NCBI RefSeq assembly: GCF_009769385.1
Contig: NZ_VKAB01000031.1
Coordinates: 1 to 64,000 of the forward strand
Source: Saccharothrix deserti
GTDB taxonomy: Bacteria; Actinomycetota; Actinomycetes; Mycobacteriales; Pseudonocardiaceae
DNA length: 64,000 bases
Direction of reading: 5' to 3'
Shown: piece by piece, positions 11,197-19,760 of the stretch
Layout: every line of letters starts with the position of its first letter
How positions within the stretch are numbered: position 1 is the first letter of the stretch
Position numbers and translations under genes: made by a program
Notes under the pieces: model-generated
Seen by the model: only the letters and a program-made list of their open reading frames with translations
Database searches by the model: none
What the model was told of the DNA's origin: nothing

Positions 11197-11705
11197 TCAC
11201 GCCTGCCGGGTGAGGTGGGCGAGGATGGCGTCGACCACCTGGTCCGGCTTGAGGTCGTCGGTGACCACCTCGATGGTGGCGACCTCCCGGTACAGCGGCA
11301 GGCGGGCGTCCAGCAGGGCCTTGAACGTGGCGCGCGGGTTCACGCCGGCCAGCAGCGGTCGGGCGGTGGACAGGCCGGTGCGCTTCACGCCCTCGGCCAT
11401 GCCGACGTTGAGGAAGACCACGGTGTGGCCGGCCAGGCGGCCTCGGGTGGTCGCGGACAGCACCGCGCCGCCACCCAGTGCGAGCACGCCTTCGTGCGTC
11501 TTCAGGGCCTCGGCGACGGCCTGCTCCTCCAGCGCGCGGAACGCGGCCTCGCCGTCGCCGGTGAAGATGTCCGCGATCGAGCGGCCCTCGGCGGCGACGA
11601 TGTCGTCGTCGGTGTCGCGGAACGGGGCGTCCAGGCGTTCGGCGAGCAGGTGGCCGACCGTCGTCTTGCCCGCGCCGGGCGGTCCGAGGACGACGAGCTT
11701 GGGGG

Positions 11706-11709
<4 letters not shown>
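11197..11709 (-). CDS. aroK: Shikimate kinase
   Basis: A 170-residue kinase that phosphorylates shikimate at the 3-OH. The P-loop [12 protein letters not shown] is at about residues 8-19, followed by the shikimate-binding DTDDDI and GGGAV motifs and the lid region with STARPLL. The start is GTG at 11709, overlapping the aroC stop by 4 bp, giving a standard [10 protein letters not shown]-terminus. Longer frames upstream are shadows of aroC. Confidence 0.95.
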
Positions 11710-12905
<1,196 letters not shown>

Positions 12906-12990
12906 ACGGCAAATCCTTTCACAGTGTTGGATTGCGCCGCCTCCGGCGTCGCGAGGGCTCGGTCGCCTGGAAGTCGACCGCTCGCGCCTG

Positions 12991-13027
12991 ATTTTCCGAC
13001 GATCGAAAAGCGTGATCGCCGGAAAAT
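12991..13027. repeat. 14-bp inverted repeat between the prepilin peptidase gene and aroC
   Basis: Left arm ATTTTCCGACGATC (12991-13004) and right arm GATCGCCGGAAAAT (13014-13027) pair with one mismatch around a 9-base loop. The arms are AT-rich against a very high-GC background. It could terminate the prepilin peptidase transcript or act as an operator for aroC. Confidence 0.65.
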
Positions 13028-13070
13028 GAGTCGCGAACGATCGACGCGACCTCGCGGAGTGGTCGGGCTC

Positions 13071-13628
13071 TCACCCTGCGGACACGGCCACCAGCCACGT
13101 GGCCGCCAGCAGGCCCGGTCCGTGGGGCACGCCGTCCAGCCGCCACCACAGGCCGACAAACAGCGTGATGGTGCTCGCCAGCAGCGCGCCCACCGGTAAG
13201 GCGAGCCACGAGACCGTGGCCAGCACCGCGCCCAGTGAGCCGGCCAGCTTGACGTCGCCCCCTCCCATCGCGGACGGCACCAGCAGGCGTACGAGCAGGT
13301 GGAAGCCGCCGAAGAGGACGCAACCCGCCAGCGCACGCCACAGGTCTGCGCCGCACAGCCACAGCGTCAGGCCGATCACCGGGTACGCGGGCAGCGTCAG
13401 GGCGTCCGGTAGCCGTCGGTGCCGGAGGTCGGTCGCGACCAGCAGCACACCCAGCCACGCCAGCAGCAGCGGCACCGGGAGCCAGTGCGGTGGCGCGAGT
13501 GCCCAGGCCACGAACCACAACACGGCTGTCGGCACTGCGCACCACAGCCAGCAAACGTTCGCGCCGCGCGGCAGGTGGCGGAGGAGGCCGGCGCCCAGAG
13601 CGCCGGCGAGGAAACCCGAGATGACCAT
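13071..13628 (-). CDS. A24-family prepilin peptidase
   Basis: A 185-residue polytopic membrane protease (six or so hydrophobic segments) that cleaves type IV prepilin-like leaders. Both catalytic aspartates are visible: the DLRHRRLPD motif and the GGGD motif (MGGGDVKLAGSLGAV). There is no N-terminal methyltransferase domain, so it is the short form common in actinobacteria, where it serves Flp/Tad pili. ATG at 13628 was chosen over a TTG at 13664. It lies between aroE and aroC in the conserved actinobacterial order, here separated from aroE by the PTS module. Confidence 0.88.
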   Translation of the reverse strand: MVISGFLAGALGAGLLRHLPRGANVCWLWCAVPTAVLWFVAWALAPPHWLPVPLLLAWLGVLLVATDLRHRRLPDALTLPAYPVIGLTLWLCGADLWRALAGCVLFGGFHLLVRLLVPSAMGGGDVKLAGSLGAVLATVSWLALPVGALLASTITLFVGLWWRLDGVPHGPGLLAATWLVAVSAG

Positions 13629-13717
13629 GAACCCAGCGTCGTCGCGGGAACACGGGCAGCGCAACGAGAAGTGCGGGTGAACGGTCCATTCACCCGCACT
13701 CGCCCGTCACTGGAAGA

Positions 13718-14170
13718 TCAACGCTGCCAGGAGAACAGCGCGTCACCCGCCGACACCGGACCACCGGCCTGGTCCAGCAACACCTCCGGCGCCGCGTCCA
13801 ACGCGATCACCGGGCAGATCGGCGCGAAACCCGCCGCCTCCACCTCGGCCGGGTCCCACGTCACCACGGGCTGCCCCGCGCGCACCGCCTCGCCCTTGAC
13901 CACGTGCAGCGTGAAGCCCTCGCCCTTGCGCTTCACCGTGTCGATCCCGAGGTGCACCAACACCGCCGCACCCTCCGAAGTGGCCACGACGAACGCGTGC
14001 GGGTGCAGCGTCACCACCGTCCCGTCCACCGGGGACACCACCTCGGCGCTCACCCGATCAGGTTCGACCGCCACCCCCGGACCCACCATGGCCTGCGCGA
14101 ACACCGGGTCCGGCACCTCGGTCAACGGCACCACCCGACCACTGACCGGGCTGGCCACGCGCAGCGTCAC
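13718..14170 (-). CDS. crr: PTS glucose/N-acetylglucosamine-type EIIA (Crr-like)
   Basis: A 150-residue EIIA of the Glc family. The phospho-accepting histidine is H73 in VLVHLGIDTVK, with the partner H58 in LHPHAF. It receives phosphate from HPr and passes it to EIIB. It starts at GTG 14170, overlapping the EIIB stop. With EIIB it forms a two-gene unit divergent from dasR, so both are expected to be under the DasR operator in the divergent region. Confidence 0.93.
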   Translation of the reverse strand: MTLRVASPVSGRVVPLTEVPDPVFAQAMVGPGVAVEPDRVSAEVVSPVDGTVVTLHPHAFVVATSEGAAVLVHLGIDTVKRKGEGFTLHVVKGEAVRAGQPVVTWDPAEVEAAGFAPICPVIALDAAPEVLLDQAGGPVSAGDALFSWQR

Positions 14171-14403
14171 AGCAGGTCCTCGATGTCGCTGGCGATGGTG
14201 TCGGCCTCGGGGCCGACGACCACCTGCACGACGTTGCCCGAGCGCATCACGCCGTGCGCGCCCAGGCCCTTCAAAGCCTTCTCGTCCACCAGGGAACCGT
14301 CTTCCAGCTCACAGCGCAGGCGCGTGATGCACGGCTCGATCTCCACGATGTTGTCCGCACCGCCGAGCGCGGCGAGGATCCGCTCCGCCTTGTCGTCCGC
14401 CAC
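14167..14403 (-). CDS. PTS N-acetylglucosamine-type EIIB
   Basis: A 78-residue free-standing EIIB domain. The phosphorylated cysteine is C25 in IEPCITRLRCEL. The GTG start at 14403 is preceded by GAGAGGACTTGAA and gives the length of NagF-like EIIB proteins; the frame to 14475 would run into the operator. It hands phosphate from EIIA to the sugar bound in EIIC. Separate EIIB and EIIC genes, as here, are typical of the Streptomyces GlcNAc system (NagF with NagE). Confidence 0.93.
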   Translation of the reverse strand: MADDKAERILAALGGADNIVEIEPCITRLRCELEDGSLVDEKALKGLGAHGVMRSGNVVQVVVGPEADTIASDIEDLL

Positions 14404-14508
14404 TTCAAGTCCTCTCTCGACACCTGGCCTGAGGGTGCCACCGCTCGGGCACGGTCCCGTAACGGCGGTTGACACCCGGTCGGCGCGCGGAGCATCCTCC
14501 CCGCACCA

Positions 14509-14524
14509 ACTGGTCTAGACCGGA
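14509..14524. promoter_or_regulatory. DasR-responsive element (dre-type operator)
   Basis: ACTGGTCTAGACCGGA contains the palindromic dre core TGGTCTAGACC known for DasR binding. It lies between EIIB (start 14403, minus) and dasR (start 14568, plus), where one operator could serve both. In streptomycetes DasR is released by glucosamine-6-phosphate. Autoregulation of dasR from this site is inferred. Confidence 0.9.
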
Positions 14525-14567
14525 AAGTACCAATCCCGCTTTACTGACGCGAGCACGGGGAGGTGTC

Positions 14568-15338
14568 ATGAACCGCACCGAGATCGTCGACGGGCCCAAG
14601 CCCAAGCACGCGCAGCTCCGCGACATCCTGCGGCGCATGGCCGAGCAGGAGCTCCCGCCGGGCTCCCCGATCCCGTCCGAGCGCGACCTCGCCCAGCAGT
14701 ACGGGGTGTCGCGCATCACAGTCCGCGCCGCGGTCGGGCAACTCGTCGCCGAAGGGCTCCTGACCAGGGCGAAAGGCCGGGGCACGTTCACCGCCCGGCG
14801 TCGGATGGACGTCCAGCTCTACCTGGAGTCGTTCACCGAGGACATGCGTCGGCGCGGGCTCACCCCCGCGACCGAGGTGCTGGCCTGCGCCGAGGAGGTG
14901 CCGCCACCGGAGGCGGCCGCCGCGCTCGGCCTGCCGCCGCACGAACCGGCGTGCAAGCTCGTCCGCCTGCGCCGCGCGGACGGCGTGCCGCTGGCCGTCG
15001 AGCGGGGCTGGTACAACCCCCGGGTCGTGCCCCACCTCGACCGGCACGACCTCACCACCTCGCTCTACACCCTCATCGCCGACACCTACGGGGTGCAGCT
15101 CGACCGCGCCGTCCAGACGGTGTGGGCCGAGGGCGCCGATCCCGAAACGGCGAAGTTGCTGGGTGTCCGCACCGGCAGCTCGCTGCTCGTCTTCCACCGG
15201 GTCGCCGGCTCGCAGGGCAGACCCGTGGAGGACATGACGTCCTGGTACCGGGGCGATCTCTACCAGGTGACCATGCAATTGGACCGGACCGTCCCGGAAT
15301 CCGGCCCGCACCACTCCGCCAAGGGAGGTACCCCATGA
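14568..15338 (+). CDS. dasR: GntR/HutC-family regulator DasR
   Basis: A 256-residue regulator with an N-terminal winged helix-turn-helix (SERDLAQQYGVSRITVRAAV, about residues 40-60) and a C-terminal UTRA effector domain. DasR links GlcNAc uptake, chitin use, development and antibiotic production. Identification rests on the sequence pattern, the EIIC and HPr genes downstream and the dre element upstream. ATG at 14568 with GGGGAGG four bases upstream was chosen over a longer frame. The stop overlaps the EIIC start (ATGA). Confidence 0.92.
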   Translation: MNRTEIVDGPKPKHAQLRDILRRMAEQELPPGSPIPSERDLAQQYGVSRITVRAAVGQLVAEGLLTRAKGRGTFTARRRMDVQLYLESFTEDMRRRGLTPATEVLACAEEVPPPEAAAALGLPPHEPACKLVRLRRADGVPLAVERGWYNPRVVPHLDRHDLTTSLYTLIADTYGVQLDRAVQTVWAEGADPETAKLLGVRTGSSLLVFHRVAGSQGRPVEDMTSWYRGDLYQVTMQLDRTVPESGPHHSAKGGTP

Positions 15339-16636
15339 GCGCCAGCGCCCCTCAGGCGACCGGCGGTCGTGAGATCAAGGGACTGGCCGGTCTCCAGCGC
15401 TTCGGTCGCAGCCTGATGCTGCCGATCGCCGCGCTGCCCGTCGCCGCTCTGCTGCTGCGACTCGGCCAGGACGATCTGCTCGGCAAGGACGGCCTCGGCT
15501 GGAACGAGGTCGCCGGCGTCATCGGCGGCGCGGGCAACGCGCTGTTCGCGAACCTGCCGCTGCTGTTCGCCGTCGGCGTGGCCATCGGTTTCGCGAGGCG
15601 CGGTGACGGTTCCACCGCGTTGGCCGCCGTGGTCGGCTTCGTGGTGACCGAGGCGGTGTTCAAGGCCATGTCGCCGCTCGTGCTGCCGCTGCCGGACGAC
15701 GCGGCCGCGGACGCCAAGCAGGAGCTGATCAACTACTCGGTGCTGACCGGCATCGTGGTCGGTCTGATCACGGCCGTGCTGTGGCAGAAGTACCACCGCA
15801 TCAAGCTGCCCGCCTACCTGGCCTTCTTCGGCGGCCGGCGGTTCGTGCCGATCATGGTCGCGGGCGTGATGATCGTGGTCGGCGTGCTCATGGGCCTGGT
15901 GTACCCGTGGTTCGACGCGGGTCTGACCTGGGTCGGCGAGACGATCTCCGGCAGCACGATCATCGGCGCGGGCCTCTACGGCACCATCAACCGGCTGCTC
16001 ATCCCACTGGGCCTGCACCACATCCCGAACACGTTCATGTGGCAGGTCTTCGGCGAGTACGAGGGCAAGACCGGCGACATCCAGCGGTTCTTCGCCGGTG
16101 ACCCGACCGCGGGCACGTTCATGACCGGCTTCTTCCCGATCTTCATGTTCGCCCTGCCCGCGGCGGCGCTGGCCATCGTGCACACCGCCCGCCCGTCGCA
16201 GAAGAAGATCATCGCCGGCATCATGGGCTCGGCGGCGCTGACCTCGTTCATCACGGGTGTGACCGAGCCGCTGGAGTTCGCGTTCATGTTCGTGGCGTGG
16301 CCCCTCTACCTGATCCACGCGGTGCTCACCGGCACCTCGCTGGCCATCAGCAACGCGTTGGGCATCCACGACGGGTTCGGGTTCTCCGCCGGCGCCATCG
16401 ACTACCTGCTCAACTTCAACATCGCGACCAAGCCACTGCTGATCCTGGTGCTGGGCGTGATCTACGCGCTCATCTACTACTTCCTGTTCCGCTTCGTCAT
16501 CACCAAGTGGAACCTGAAGACGCCGGGCCGCGACGCGGACGAGGACCCGGAGGACGACCCGAGCGTGGTCGAGGGCAGCGGCGACAAGGCAGGCAAGGCC
16601 GACGAGGAAGGCCGGCGGGACGCGACGGCGTCCTGA
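15335..16636 (+). CDS. nagE2: PTS EIIC, N-acetylglucosamine permease (NagE2-like)
   Basis: A 433-residue polytopic EIIC of the Glc/GlcNAc family with about ten membrane segments. Family motifs GLHHIPNTFMWQVF and the highly conserved ITGVTEPLEFAFMF are intact. The acidic C-terminal tail (about residues 400-433) replaces the linked EIIB of other systems. It imports and phosphorylates the sugar together with the EIIB and EIIA genes across the operator. It is coupled to dasR by ATGA with GGGAGG upstream. Confidence 0.94.
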   Translation: MSASAPQATGGREIKGLAGLQRFGRSLMLPIAALPVAALLLRLGQDDLLGKDGLGWNEVAGVIGGAGNALFANLPLLFAVGVAIGFARRGDGSTALAAVVGFVVTEAVFKAMSPLVLPLPDDAAADAKQELINYSVLTGIVVGLITAVLWQKYHRIKLPAYLAFFGGRRFVPIMVAGVMIVVGVLMGLVYPWFDAGLTWVGETISGSTIIGAGLYGTINRLLIPLGLHHIPNTFMWQVFGEYEGKTGDIQRFFAGDPTAGTFMTGFFPIFMFALPAAALAIVHTARPSQKKIIAGIMGSAALTSFITGVTEPLEFAFMFVAWPLYLIHAVLTGTSLAISNALGIHDGFGFSAGAIDYLLNFNIATKPLLILVLGVIYALIYYFLFRFVITKWNLKTPGRDADEDPEDDPSVVEGSGDKAGKADEEGRRDATAS

Positions 16637-16665
16637 CCGCGAACCGAAGGACGAGAGGACGGATC

Positions 16666-16935
16666 ATGCCTGAGCGACGGGTCACCGTGGCGAGCAAGGT
16701 CGGACTGCACGCACGCCCTGCCGCACTCCTGGCGAAGGCGGCGGCCGGGCAGTCGGTGAAGGTCACCATCCGCAAGGACGACGGCCAACCGGTCGAGGCG
16801 GCGAGCGTGCTGGGTCTGATGACGCTCGGCGCGATGCACGGCGACGAGGTCGTCCTGGCCGCCGACGGCGACGGCGCGGACGCCGCGCTGGAGGCGATCG
16901 CGCAGATCATCGCCACCGACCTGGACGCGGGCTGA
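16666..16935 (+). CDS. ptsH: Phosphocarrier protein HPr
   Basis: An 89-residue HPr. The active histidine H15 lies in KVGLHARPAALL, and the regulatory serine region reads AASVLGLMTLG with Ser47. It shuttles phosphate from enzyme I to EIIA. The ATG at 16666 has GAGAGG upstream; a longer frame is a shadow of the EIIC gene. Its place right after EIIC makes this module nearly self-sufficient, lacking only enzyme I (ptsI), which is not in the window. Confidence 0.96.
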   Translation: MPERRVTVASKVGLHARPAALLAKAAAGQSVKVTIRKDDGQPVEAASVLGLMTLGAMHGDEVVLAADGDGADAALEAIAQIIATDLDAG

Positions 16936-16953
16936 TCTCCCTCAGCACGACGA

Positions 16954-16993
16954 CCGGGCCCTGCTCGCACTCTCGCGCGCGAGCAGGGCCCGG
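16954..16993 (+). terminator. Strong GC hairpin terminator after ptsH
   Basis: A perfect 15-bp inverted repeat, CCGGGCCCTGCTCGC (16954-16968) with GCGAGCAGGGCCCGG (16979-16993) and a 10-base loop, begins 18 bases after the ptsH stop. No T tract follows. It ends the dasR-EIIC-ptsH transcript. Confidence 0.85.
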
Positions 16994-17043
16994 TGACGTG
17001 CGAGGAGGTTGCCCGAATCCGCAGGTCGCGTGTTCTGAGTGTT

Positions 17044-17149
17044 GAACTCACCCACCCTGAACGTTCGACTCTCGCGTTCTGAACGTAGGACTCTCGCGTG
17101 AGTCCTACGTTCGCGTGCCGAGAGTCGAACGTTCGGGGTGGGTGAGTTC
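17044..17149. repeat. Large nested palindrome between ptsH and aroE
   Basis: Outer arms of 31 bp (17044-17074 and 17119-17149) are complementary with one mismatch. Inner arms of 13 bp, GAACGTAGGACTC (17081-17093) and GAGTCCTACGTTC (17100-17112), are perfectly complementary around a 6-base loop. Two 6-base segments between the arms do not pair. The left side also contains two near-identical direct copies of an approximately 21-bp unit starting CTGAACGT. It could fold into an approximately 106-base cruciform or RNA hairpin and is placed where convergent ptsH and aroE transcripts meet. Confidence 0.9.
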
Positions 17150-17167
17150 GACTCTCGGGGGTGGGGG

Positions 17168-18019
17168 CTAGACCGGTAGGGGGAGCAGGTTGTCCGTGGC
17201 GGTGCGGAGGGCTTGGCGCATCGCTTCGCGCGGGGCCGGGTGGCCGGTGAACTGCTCCGCCTGGCCGAACGCCTGGTGCAGCAGCATGTCCAGGCCGGTG
17301 GCCAGGGTGCGGCCCTGCTTCTCCACCGCGTACGCCAACGGCGTCGGCCACGGGTGGTAGATGACGTCCAGGACGTTCGGGGCCTCGGCCAGGGCCGCGG
17401 CGATCGGCTCGGTGGCGGCCGGCGGCACGGTGCTGACCAGGACGTCCGAAGCAGAAGCGAGAGCGGCGAAGTCCGCGGTGTCCCAGGTGACGACGTCCAG
17501 CGCCAGGCCCAGGCGGGACGCGCACGAGTCGGCCTCGGCCGCACGGGACACCGAGCGCACCACCAGCGACACCGAGCGAACGCCGACCGAGGCCAGGGCC
17601 ACCAGAGCCGCCGTGGCGGTGCCGCCCGCACCCAACAACACGGCGTGGGTGCCCGAGGTGAAGCCGCAGGAAGCGCGGAGCGCGCCCAGCACGCCGTCCA
17701 CGTCGGTGTTGTCGGCGCGCCAGCCGTCGGGAGTGGGGATGAGGGTGTTCGCGGCGCCCACCTGGACGGCCCGCGAGGTCGCGGTGGCGGCCACGGCCAG
17801 GGCCGCGCGCTTGTTCGGCATGGTGACCGACAAGCCCGCCCACGACGGGTCCAGGCCGGCGACCAGGGCCGGGACACCGGACGCCTCGCACTCGATCCGC
17901 GTGTACGCCCAGTCGGACAGGCCCAGAGCCGCGAACGCGGCGTTGTGCAGCACAGGGGACAGGGAGTGGGCCACCGGCGAGCCGATGACCGCGGCACGGC
18001 GCGGCGCGGTGGGCGTCAC
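17168..18019 (-). CDS. aroE: Shikimate dehydrogenase
   Basis: A 283-residue NADP-dependent enzyme reducing 3-dehydroshikimate. The substrate domain shows GSPVAHSLSPVLHNAAF, the catalytic lysine K70 in SVTMPNK, and NTDVDG with D106. The nucleotide motif GAGGTATAALVAL begins near residue 130. The start is GTG 18019, two bases past the mltG stop; a longer frame enters mltG. It completes, with aroB, aroK and aroC, four shikimate genes in this window. Confidence 0.94.
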   Translation of the reverse strand: MTPTAPRRAAVIGSPVAHSLSPVLHNAAFAALGLSDWAYTRIECEASGVPALVAGLDPSWAGLSVTMPNKRAALAVAATATSRAVQVGAANTLIPTPDGWRADNTDVDGVLGALRASCGFTSGTHAVLLGAGGTATAALVALASVGVRSVSLVVRSVSRAAEADSCASRLGLALDVVTWDTADFAALASASDVLVSTVPPAATEPIAAALAEAPNVLDVIYHPWPTPLAYAVEKQGRTLATGLDMLLHQAFGQAEQFTGHPAPREAMRQALRTATDNLLPLPV

Positions 18020-18021
18020 GG

Positions 18022-19251
18022 TCAGAAGACGCCTTCCGCCCGAGCCTTGTCCACCGCGGCACGGTGCTCCGGGAACGTGTTGTTGAAGCACGTCGTGCCG
18101 TCCTTCTGGCACTTCACGAAGTACAGCCACGCCCCGGGTTCCGGGTTGATCGCGGCGGTGATCGCTTCACGGCCGGGCGAGCCGATCGGCGTCGGCGGCA
18201 GACCCTTCACGCCCGCGCTGTAGGTGTTGTACGGCCCTGACTTCGCCCGGTCCGCGTCGCTGGTGGTGATGTGCGGCCGGTCCAGCTTGTAGTTGACCGT
18301 GGAGTCCAGCTCCAGGATCTGCCCCTTCGCCAGCCGGTTGTAGATGACCTGGGAGATCTTGCCGAAGTCCTTGGTCAGGCCTTCCTTCTCGATCAGGGAG
18401 GCGATGACCAGCACCTCGTACGGCCGGAAACCGGTCTTGCCCGAACCGTTCGGGATGCTGTAGCCCTGCAGCCTGTTCAAGGACGTGGCGATCACGCTCT
18501 TCAGCAGCTCGGCGGCGTTCGCGCCCGGCTTGAGGTGGTACAGGCCCGGCACGATGAGGCCTTCGAGCCGGTTCTCCTTCGGCGCGGCGTTGACGTCCGC
18601 CAGCGCCCAGTCCGGGACGCCGAGCGCGGCCGGGTCGGCGTTGTCCGCCGCCTCGCGCAGCTCCTGCGGCGTCACGCACTTCTTGTTGCCGTCCAGCTCG
18701 ACGCACGAGGCGTCGGACAGCATCGACAGGATGCCCTTGGTGACCTTGCCGTCCAGCCCGGTGATGTCGTGCAGCACGTTGCCGCCCTTGACCTCCAGCG
18801 GCACGACCTTCGACGCCGGGTCGATCATCCGCGTCACCGCGGCCTTGCCGGACATCTTGGTCTTCATCAGGTAGAAGCCGGGCTGGATGGCGTTGACCCG
18901 CGCGTCCTCCGCGCCCGCCGTGGTGAACGCCCTCGCGCTGGCCACCACGCCCTGGTCGTACAGGGTGTTGGCGATTGCGGAGACCAGGTCGCCGTCCTTG
19001 ACCTCGACCACCACGTCGGTCTCACCGGAGCCCGCGAAGTCGGGGTACGAGCCGATGCCGCTCAACGTCTTGTACCCGTAGTACGCGCCGACGCCACCGC
19101 CTGCCAGCACCAGCGCCACGACGACCCACAGGATCGTCCGCTTGCGTCTGCGCTTGGCCCGACGGGCGGCGACCGCGGCGTCGCGCTTGCCGCGGGCCCG
19201 TTCGTCGTGGCGCGCGTCGGGATCGGCGAACAACCCGAGGTCGTCGTTCAC
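18022..19251 (-). CDS. mltG: Endolytic murein transglycosylase MltG
   Basis: A 409-residue membrane-anchored lytic transglycosylase that cuts nascent glycan strands. A basic cytoplasmic N-terminus (about 1-38) precedes one membrane segment (about 39-60) and the YceG domain. The catalytic glutamate lies in IASLIEKEG and the substrate region contains [16 protein letters not shown]. The stop of ruvX overlaps the start ATG by 4 bp. It is part of the conserved alaS-ruvX-mltG-aroE order. Confidence 0.95.
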   Translation of the reverse strand: MNDDLGLFADPDARHDERARGKRDAAVAARRAKRRRKRTILWVVVALVLAGGGVGAYYGYKTLSGIGSYPDFAGSGETDVVVEVKDGDLVSAIANTLYDQGVVASARAFTTAGAEDARVNAIQPGFYLMKTKMSGKAAVTRMIDPASKVVPLEVKGGNVLHDITGLDGKVTKGILSMLSDASCVELDGNKKCVTPQELREAADNADPAALGVPDWALADVNAAPKENRLEGLIVPGLYHLKPGANAAELLKSVIATSLNRLQGYSIPNGSGKTGFRPYEVLVIASLIEKEGLTKDFGKISQVIYNRLAKGQILELDSTVNYKLDRPHITTSDADRAKSGPYNTYSAGVKGLPPTPIGSPGREAITAAINPEPGAWLYFVKCQKDGTTCFNNTFPEHRAAVDKARAEGVF

Positions 19252-19760
19252 GAGCCGTCCTTAGCTCCGGGGGCCCGTTCCTCGGCGGATCGGGCCACGT
19301 GTCGCGCCCGTGCGTCCAGCCAGGACTGCAGGATCTCGACCGCGGCAGCCTGGTCAACGACAGCACGTTGCTTCTTGCCTCGCACACCCCGCTCGGCGAG
19401 CACCCGGCTCGCCGTGACGGTGGTCAACCGCTCGTCGGTGAGCCGAACCGGCACCGGGGCGACGCGCTCGGCCAACGACGCAGCGTACGCCGCCGCAGAC
19501 TCCGCCGCCGGCCCGTGTTTCCCGGCCAGTGTCCTGGGCAGGCCGACCACGACCTCCACCACGTCGTGCTCGGTGACGAGACCGGCCAGGTCAGCCAGGT
19601 CCCGACCGGTCTTCACGTCACGCGCCAGGGTGACCAGAGGGGTCGCCAGGAACGCTCCCGGATCGCTCAAGGCGACCCCCACCCGCACCGCGCCGACGTC
19701 GACGCCCAGTCTCCGACCGAGGCCGGGATCGTCGACGCCGGGGCGATCAGCGCTGCTCAA
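19248..19760 (-). CDS. ruvX: Putative Holliday junction resolvase / pre-16S rRNA nuclease
   Basis: About 170 residues of the YqgF/RuvX RNase-H-like fold. The N-terminal acidic motif is [16 protein letters not shown], with [11 protein letters not shown] and [11 protein letters not shown] further on and the closing acidic region [17 protein letters not shown]. coli YqgF matures 16S rRNA 5' ends. The start is not certain: TTG at 19760 is favoured because GAGGTGG lies nine bases upstream, but an ATG at 19778 is possible. It overlaps alaS by about 14 bp and mltG by 4 bp. Confidence 0.9.
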   Translation of the reverse strand: MSSADRPGVDDPGLGRRLGVDVGAVRVGVALSDPGAFLATPLVTLARDVKTGRDLADLAGLVTEHDVVEVVVGLPRTLAGKHGPAAESAAAYAASLAERVAPVPVRLTDERLTTVTASRVLAERGVRGKKQRAVVDQAAAVEILQSWLDARARHVARSAEERAPGAKDGS

